Below are positions 9,203 to 14,761 of a DNA stretch of 14,761 nucleotides, piece after piece (the first letter of the stretch is position 1; the number at the start of each line of letters is the position of its first letter). A program made the position numbers and the translations under genes. The notes beneath the pieces are model-generated. The model saw nothing but the letters and a program-made list of their open reading frames with translations. It was not told where the DNA came from and did no database searches. The stretch comes from Pleurotus djamor (Eukaryota > Basidiomycota > Agaricomycetes > Agaricales > Pleurotaceae), in the NCBI GenBank assembly GCA_029747585.1, contig JAPEVF010001050.1, forward strand, positions 1 through 14,761, written 5' to 3'.

Positions 9203-10686
9203 ATGCCTTCGGAGCCACAGACCGTAAGTCGTTGATATGTTTTGATCCGCCCAACTCATTATTGACATGGGCTTCGTAGTACCATTGCAACCATTGCAGC
9301 AAACCATTTACAAGGAAAGGAGATTTCAATCGACACATGGCCATTCACAATGGCGTAAGGTATGTATGATGTCTATACCTTGCTTTCGCTTACTGAATCG
9401 CGTCTTCATCAGGCCCCACGTATGCAGCCACTGCGGCAAGGCTTTCTCACAACGATCGGGACTTACAACCCACCTCAACACACAGTTAGTCATACTGCAC
9501 TCTATGTTTTTCGTTTGGTTTCTAACCCTCTAAAATGTAGCACTGGCGAAAAGCCCTTCACATGCAAGATCCCATCCTGCAACCGCAGCTTTGGTGATCC
9601 TTCCTCCCGCACTCGTCATCTTCACGAGGTCCATCGCTCGAAAGGTGCTTTCGTCTGCTTCCACCCTACCTGCACATCCCAGTAAGCTACTCTCCATAAC
9701 GTCGACGTTTATTTTCTGGACTAACGTCCTGTTCTTAGTATCAAAAGGCGGTCTGCATTTGCGAAGCATCTCAGAGAACATGGTATCTCGCCGACTAAAG
9801 AGGAGGTCAGCGCTGCGTTCCATGAGGATGCTCCTGGACGTAAAATTGGGGTTTCCATTCCTGTTGAACCGGAAATCCCCCGTAGCGTGGCCAGAGCGCA
9901 GGTGTACGTGCCCTCCGCCGCCATCCACCACCCAGGTATTTGCTTTCTTTACCGTTCAAATATTACCAGCGACTCATCCGTGTTCTTGTAGCCTCTTATC
10001 ATCAATTTCAACCTGGTCCCGGGCCCGCCGCTCTGCCATATCCCATACAACTTCCCACTGTCAGTATGCCTGCCATCAGCATGCAACGGCCGATACAGTC
10101 GAGCGCTACCTCTCCGGAGCACGACGTCGCCGAATTCCATCGTGCTTTGTGTGCGCAGTATCAAGAGGCTTTCACGATGATCCCGCCGTTAGACATGGAT
10201 GCACTGTATCGGATGGAAGGCTCAAGCTCTGGCTATGCCACGCCGGCCGAGCAATACGCCCCCCTTCCCGCCATGCACGCGTCCAGCTCTGCAAACGACA
10301 TGTACCGTCCAGTCACACCTCCTTCGCAGCAGTACGCTCCGTACCCTCCTGTCTCAGCGCCCACCTCTGCGAACAACACGTACCGTGCAGTCACACCACC
10401 ATACTATAGCTTCCAACCGTCGTATCCTGCCACGCCCTCGCTGTCATCATCAACCTCTTCTACGCCAACCTCCACACCGCCATCAGCAGCTTCGTTGCTC
10501 GCCACTCCCATCTCCCTCGCTGATGGCGCACTCCCTGATTTCAAACTGAACGGTGGCGCACAAATCGGGAAGGTCCTGTTCCAAGAGTTCTTCCAAACAT
10601 CCCCTAACGCGGATACCTTTTCCAACGACGATACATGGCTACAAGGTGACCTGATGCCCGCGCCTCCTCCTTACTCTGGTATATAA
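9203..10686 (+). CDS. Four-finger C2H2 zinc-finger protein, probable transcription factor
   Basis: This is a nuclear DNA-binding protein by family; targets are unknown. Exons: 9203-9223, 9280-9359, 9413-9484, 9541-9681, 9739-9935, 9992-10686; 401 aa. Four fingers lie at the N-terminus: Cys10/Cys13/His26/His30, Cys38/Cys41/His54/His58, Cys66/Cys71/His84/His89 and Cys97/Cys102/His115/His119. Linkers are HNGVRPHVC and the classical HTGEKPFTC. The last two fingers have C-x4-C spacing, and the third has a longer H-x4-H. Every ligand appears only when the short introns are removed, which confirms the joins. The rest is rich in Pro, Ser, Thr and Tyr, looks disordered and could be an activation domain. 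It includes a tandem 26-residue repeat (257-308) and a Ser/Thr/Pro run. The start is the first ATG after the TATA box. An N-terminal finger cluster with a long low-complexity tail is common among fungal regulators, but I cannot name an orthologue. Confidence 0.9.
10249..10404 (+). repeat. Tandem 2 x 78-bp repeat coding for a 26-residue unit
   Basis: Two adjacent 78-bp units (10249-10326 and 10327-10404) in the last exon of the zinc-finger gene encode 26-residue units that match at 15 positions. Shared elements are QYAP, SAN, YR and VTPP. The exact multiple of three and absence of gaps indicate an in-frame tandem duplication that has since diverged. Confidence 0.75.
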
Positions 10687-11141
10687 CGTGAAATTCACGC
10701 GTTGTTCCGTTCTTCGTTCTTCGTTTCTCTTTGTGTCTCTCTCGCATTGGCTTTTTTGCAACCCCTCTGTAGCAACCGGACGTTCCCTTACATACCTCAT
10801 TCGTTCCATATTTATTAACCCACTGTATCAATAATCCTGATTTTGTTTCATTAATCCAATCATACCCACTGATGCCTGAGTAGAGTGGCCTTCGCGTAAG
10901 CATACATAAGTGTGACGTCGTCGGTGTCATTGTCGGAATTTTTCATGGATGGGCGCTTAGCGCGCTTAGCCCACAATTGAGCACCACCCAACTTTTGTAA
11001 CTTCCGTCCAACCTCGCCTCCAACGCAATCGCCATATCTTCCCCGCTCCTTTCGCTTAGACGCCCATTTCGACTCCCCTGTCGTCGACGCTGGTGTTCTG
11101 ACAGTTATTCCTCCCCTCGTCGTCGCCCTCGTCCCACTGGA
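10687..11141 (+). promoter_or_regulatory. Spacer between C2H2 and USP genes
   Basis: This 455-bp spacer holds the 3' UTR of the zinc-finger gene and the promoter of the USP gene. The AT-rich part at 10805-10865 suits 3'-end formation, although no exact AATAAA is present. A tandem nonamer lies at 10953-10970. The 11030-11135 part is CT-rich and has no ATG before the USP start at 11142. No TATA box is evident. I see no gene here. Confidence 0.5.
10953..10970. repeat. Tandem nonamer GCGCTTAGC x2
   Basis: The nonamer GCGCTTAGC occurs twice head to tail, about 170 bp upstream of the USP start. It could be a duplicated regulator site in that promoter; no factor is known to me for it. Confidence 0.4.
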
Positions 11142-13338
11142 ATGCTGGCGAACCCACTCTATCCAGCCGCGCCCCAGTTTTCTCCAAAGCTGGACTCTGA
11201 GGACATCAAGTACAGGCCTTCAAAGGATCTTGAGGCCTTCAACAAGTTGCTGCCACCAGCCATCGAATTCGTTGAGGGTTCGTCTTCTGGAGCTTTGGCA
11301 GTACCAGAAGGCAAGTACGAGCCCATAAATGCACCGACCACCGCCCCAGCTACGGTTACGCTGAATGGGATTAAAGCTTCCAAGGCTGATGTACGTCGTA
11401 CTTGGATTGGTAGACGTGTTTTTCACTGATCAAGCCACAGCGTCCAAAATCCCCGAAACCGGCCTCCACGTCCCCCACATCCCCCACACAGCCTTCGCGT
11501 CCAGGTAAACGCGCCTCTGTATCACTCCACCCGTATCCAATCGACTCGGTATGGCCTCAAGGCTATGTGGTTGGCAAAGGCTTGCACAACTCGGGAAATT
11601 CTTGCTTTCTCAACAGCGCTCTTCAAATCCTACTGCATACACCACCATTGCTTCGCGTTGCTGTGAGCCATAAAGCGAATGATTGTGAGTTATACTTGAC
11701 TATGTCTTTGTGGGCTGGTTTCATATATCGTGATCAGGTCCTATGAAAGATTTTTGCATGACTTGTGCGTTTCGCTCTGTGGCGCTCAGATCGCACACCG
11801 GCAAGGGATCGTTTATGCCTCAAGAGATTGGCGGCCACCTAAAACGTTCGTATATGCGCGCCTTCAATGCTCGGTGTATGCCCACATCTTCATTACAGAG
11901 ATAGCAAAGCACATGCGCAAAGGAAGGCAAGAGGATTCTCACGAATTCCTTCGGTATGCAATAGACGCCTTTCAGAAGACGTGTTTGGCTGGTCTACCTG
12001 CGTGAGTGACCTTCTGTTGTCGCCCTCACGCGTCTTCGTCTAACCTTCGCGTCCAGAAAACCGGATCCGAAGATTGCTGAGACGTCTTGGGTGCACAAGA
12101 TTTTTGGAGGAAGGCTGCGTTCACGCGTTACATGCGAGTCTTGTCATCACAACAGCGACACTTTTGATAGCATTCTGGACTTGAGCTTGGATATCCATAA
12201 CATCAATTCCCTCAAAGAAGCTTTCCGCAAGTTTGTGGCAGTCGATTATCTCAAAGGAGCCGACAAGTACAAATGCGAAAAGTAAGCCTGTTCCATTGAA
12301 TCCGCACACCTCACCAACGCGGCATCTTTCAGGTGCAAGAAGCCTGTCAATGCTCAGAAGCGCTTCACCATACATGAAGCACCTTATGTGTTGACGGTGC
12401 ATCTCAAACGGTTCTCGCCGCTCGGACGTAAAATTGGACACCATGTTGCTTACGACGAACAAGTTTCCATCCAGTCGGTCATGAGCGAAGATAAATACGG
12501 TCCGACGTATTCACTCTACGGGGTGGTATGCCATGCTGGAGGTGGACCCAACTCTGGCCATTATTATGCCTATGTTAAGAGTCAAAACAACCGTTGGTAC
12601 GAGATGAACGACGAGTCGGTCTCTGCTACCGCGAAGCTGCCTTTGGGACTGAAGAACGCATACATGTTGTTCTACATGCGGAACAAAGGCGAAGGGCTAG
12701 AGGCTACCCTCGGTTCTTCGACCCTCATGACTCCCAAGAGCGTAGTCGCTTCAATGAAGAAGCGTAAGGCTGACTCTGAGCCCGCTCGCGATGTTGAGAT
12801 GTCACATGACGATGAAGACACGGGCACCAAACTTGACAAGCCATTCATCGGTCCAGTTTTGCCTTCTTCTCTGGCAAACGGAGTTGACTCGTCCACTCCT
12901 CTGTCACCCACAACGAACGTCGATCCTCAAGCTGCAAAGATCAAACAGAAAATCGAGGCTGCATCTAAATCCAACAGTCTGCCTGGTCTCGTCGGTTATG
13001 GCTCAGATAGTGGCGGATCGACNTCCAACGAACCTCCCCGCTCTTCTCCTCCGCCTCCGCCATCCTCGCCTCCNCATCATGCACGTTCTTCACCACCGCC
13101 CCANAAGCCGTCGAATCCCATCTCACCTGCTAATTTTTATGCGAGCACTGGCGGTTCCAATAAGAAGAAGCGAAAATCCCCTGATACCGCTGTCGAAACA
13201 ACTCCAAGTGATGCAAAGAAGTACGCGACTACAAAGATACCTCTCACTACCCGTGGCTTGGATCCATACGGTCGTATGCACAAACCGCAACAGACGTATG
13301 GCAAGTCAAGGTCAAGGGGCCGACCAAGGGGACTTTGA
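11142..13338 (+). CDS. Ubiquitin-specific protease, USP36/USP42 type
   Basis: This is a cysteine protease (peptidase family C19) that removes ubiquitin from proteins; the human relatives USP36/USP42 are nucleolar or nuclear. Exons: 11142-11390, 11441-11684, 11738-11845, 11899-12001, 12057-12281, 12333-13338; 644 aa. The Cys box is [16 protein letters not shown] (Cys138). The [15 protein letters not shown] block is present, as are two C-x2-C pairs of the finger (TCESC, KCEKC). The His box is [15 protein letters not shown] (His386), followed by the catalytic Asp in YEMNDESV (Asp403), so the triad is complete. After about residue 430 the tail is low complexity, with Pro-rich runs and basic clusters ([27 protein letters not shown]) that suit nuclear or nucleolar targeting. 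Three codons contain an N. The exon 3/4 join (donor GTTCGT) was chosen because it alone gives [16 protein letters not shown] in frame. The gene is convergent with the phosphatase gene. Confidence 0.95.
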
Positions 13339-13527
13339 TTTTTTCGCCAATTCCGGACCAATGGACTTGTTAATTTTGTAATGCTTTTACTCATCGGTAT
13401 TGATTTCGAAGTGCTCGATAGATTCCCAAGAGCTTCTCTGCTCGACAAGGAGGTGAATAAAAACTGTAAAATGATAGTAGTGATAACATTATTACGAATT
13501 TATCGGGCATGCTAGAGAAACGAATCT
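13339..13527. other. Convergent 3' spacer between USP and PP2C genes
   Basis: This 189-bp AT-rich spacer lies between two facing stop codons, so it should hold both 3' UTRs. No gene is visible in it. Confidence 0.5.
13456..13461 (+). terminator. AATAAA polyadenylation-type signal for the USP gene
   Basis: AATAAA lies 118 bp after the USP stop codon, in an AT-rich context. Fungal 3'-end signals are degenerate, so this is a plausible but unproven signal. Confidence 0.45.
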
Positions 13528-14761
13528 TCAAAGCTTTGCTTTCACGCTATCTGTTGCGAGGGACGCAGTCCGTGCATTCTCCTCTTGTCCCTCTTCCCAC
13601 CAAACAACTGTAACTGTGACATCATCTCGGTACCTTCGGGAATAAGGTGCAGGGATACTGAGGAGCCGGCGCAGTTTGGGCTCATCACCACCACCGAAAG
13701 CGTTTCGGATTAGATGTGCGCTGAGATTTTCATCGTGGAAAGCCCATGTCCCCTCATCTTTCGTTCGCATCTTGTTCTTCCCATCGACGCCAAGAGAGCC
13801 CGTAGACGTGGGGACAGCAGCGTCGAGGTCCGACTTGGAGACGTTGCCCTTCAACCCTTGCAAGTGGCCACCAACGAGTTTGACGACATCTTCGTTAGAG
13901 AGTTGGTCCCAAAGACCATCCGTAGCTAATACTAGGAAACGAAGAGCGGGTGATTTCGATTGAGATGGAGATTGAGATGCATCGAGAGGTAAGAAAGAAA
14001 GTTTTCGATGTGTGACAACTGGCTGTGCCGTAACGTAGGGTGGGGTTTTGAATGATGATGGTGGTGGCCGCATTGACCTTCCGTTGCCTGCGAGGAAAGC
14101 CTCGTTCAAACTGATAATAGCGTGTTAGTGGTGCTTGTAATGGAGAAGGAAAATGGGCGACGGACGTTTCCTGGACTGCTCGGGGCCATTTGTACCTAGC
14201 ATCGCCAAAAGCACGGGAAGGTTCGAGTCCCCCGAGGATTCGACCTTCACGAATAACGTCTTCGCCTGGATGTTCGCCGTTAACTCTGTAACACAAGTGT
14301 GAGGGTCTTGTAGCCTGGAGGGAGGGTACGAGGAGTATACCTTTGCTTTTCAGAGGGATTTCGGCCGGTTTGGTCCTCACTGAGCACTTCCACGCGCCAT
14401 GAGCCTTTTTCACCTTCGCTGGGCTCCCAGACGCCAGCGACAGCTCTGCTATCACCAGTGCATGCGACATATAGATTCTTGTGTGCAGTGTCAAACAAGG
14501 CCAAGAGAGCACAGCTGCCTGTATAATTTTTCCATCAGAGTTCCGACCTGGGCGAGGACTTATTTATATACCTGAGACCGCAGGGAGCATCGTTTGCAAA
14601 GCGAGTGGGTGCTGACTGAGGTCAGGGATAGCTTTGGTCTTCCATGCCTCACTGCTCATGTTGTTTGCAAGGACTCTTAGGGGAGCATTAACTAGTTCAT
14701 TATCGAGTTTTGTAAAAGCAGTCTGAATAACCGTTGACACGGCCTGAGGGTCTGCGTCGGA
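13528..14761 (-). CDS. PTC5: PP2C phosphatase, pyruvate dehydrogenase phosphatase/Ptc5-like, 5'-truncated
   Basis: This is a metal-dependent Ser/Thr phosphatase of the PPM family. The closest resemblance is to the mitochondrial group that activates pyruvate dehydrogenase by dephosphorylation (yeast Ptc5). Visible exons in coding order: 14572-14761, 14341-14518, 14166-14285, 13528-14110; 293 aa. Motifs in order are SGSCALLALFD, VACTGDSRAV, LSEDQTGRNPSE, EHPGEDVIREGRILGGLEPS, RAFGDARYKWPRAVQETL, TPPYVTAQP, FLVLATDGLWDQLSNEDVV (metal-binding Asp region) and YRDDVTVTVVWWEE (final metal-binding Asp). The HPGEDV to AFGDARYKWP stretch is characteristic of the PDP/Ptc5 subgroup. The first metal motif (DGHGG) and any mitochondrial targeting peptide lie beyond the right edge. 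The last exon carries a Ser/Gln/Lys-rich insert near 13940-13990. Family is firm; the mitochondrial role is inferred from resemblance. Confidence 0.93.

Noticed and set aside
8802..9227. 141-codon open frame on + upstream of the C2H2 start
   Set aside because: It would need a GTG start, crosses the TATA box and pyrimidine-rich leader, and has leader-like composition.
9530..9931. 133-codon antisense open frame opposite the zinc-finger exons
   Set aside because: It mirrors real coding exons and introns, has no motif and has no promoter evidence.
9591..10409. 272-codon open frame on + over the zinc-finger gene
   Set aside because: It is out of frame with the zinc ligands in exons 4-5 and with the Pro/Ser-rich exon 6. 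It has no recognisable motif and arises from the compositional bias of the real exons.
14220..14230. GGTTCGAGTCC, like a tRNA T-arm or RNA polymerase III B box
   Set aside because: It lies in a well-supported PP2C exon on the opposite strand (GGLEPS region). No acceptor stem, anticodon arm or A box pairs with it.
1..14761. A hidden mobile element, biosynthetic cluster or new multi-gene system
   Set aside because: No transposase, reverse transcriptase, terminal repeats or backbone biosynthetic enzyme is visible. Seven of the eight coding regions or spacers examined resolve to ordinary fungal families or short intergenic DNA.

Overview
The window is nuclear DNA from a filamentous basidiomycete, most likely an agaricomycete mushroom-forming fungus. 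Genes are closely packed on both strands and cut by many very short GT-AG introns. Thirty-six introns of 50-72 nt can be placed by joining conserved protein reading frames. The products are typical fungal ones: a Kre6/Skn1-type cell wall protein, a Vps70/GCPII-like peptidase, a USP36-type deubiquitinase and a Ptc5-type PP2C. There are no bacterial-style operons, RNA genes, CRISPR arrays or recognisable transposons.

Layout, left to right. (1) 3-2236 (+): the 3' part (9 exons) of a PA/M28/TFR-dimerisation metallopeptidase related to glutamate carboxypeptidase II and yeast Vps70/Tre1/Tre2; its start lies left of the window. (2) 2339-3703 (-): a 435-aa two-exon protein of unknown function with an N-terminal Cys/His cluster, a long acidic low-complexity middle and a C-terminal coiled coil. 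It converges on gene 1. (3) 4049-6598 (+): a 14-exon GH16/SKN1 beta-glucan synthesis protein (602 aa) with three microexons of 16, 10 and 14 nt. It is divergent from gene 2 over a 345-bp spacer, and its leader holds upstream ORFs, one of which ends in a TAATG overlap with the main start. (4) 6799-8390 (+): a 7-exon F-box protein (407 aa). (5) 8391-9202: an 812-bp gene-free stretch with a good TATA box and a long pyrimidine-rich, ATG-free leader. (6) 9203-10686 (+): a 6-exon four-finger C2H2 protein (401 aa), probably a transcription factor. (7) 11142-13338 (+): a 6-exon ubiquitin-specific protease (644 aa). (8) 13528-14761 (-): the 3' part (4 exons, 293 aa) of a PP2C phosphatase of the pyruvate dehydrogenase phosphatase/Ptc5 type, entering from the right edge and convergent with gene 7.

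The genes do not form an evident pathway cluster: they cover proteolysis and sorting, cell wall glucan, ubiquitin ligation and removal, transcription and mitochondrial phosphoregulation. I see no convincing new multi-gene system. The most novel items are the uncharacterised Cys/coiled-coil protein with a retention-sensitive intron, the uORF-main ORF overlap and microexons of the Kre6-like gene, and a tandemly duplicated 26-residue unit in the zinc-finger protein. Six single N bases all fall at third codon positions or in an intron, which looks more like allelic variation than random error.
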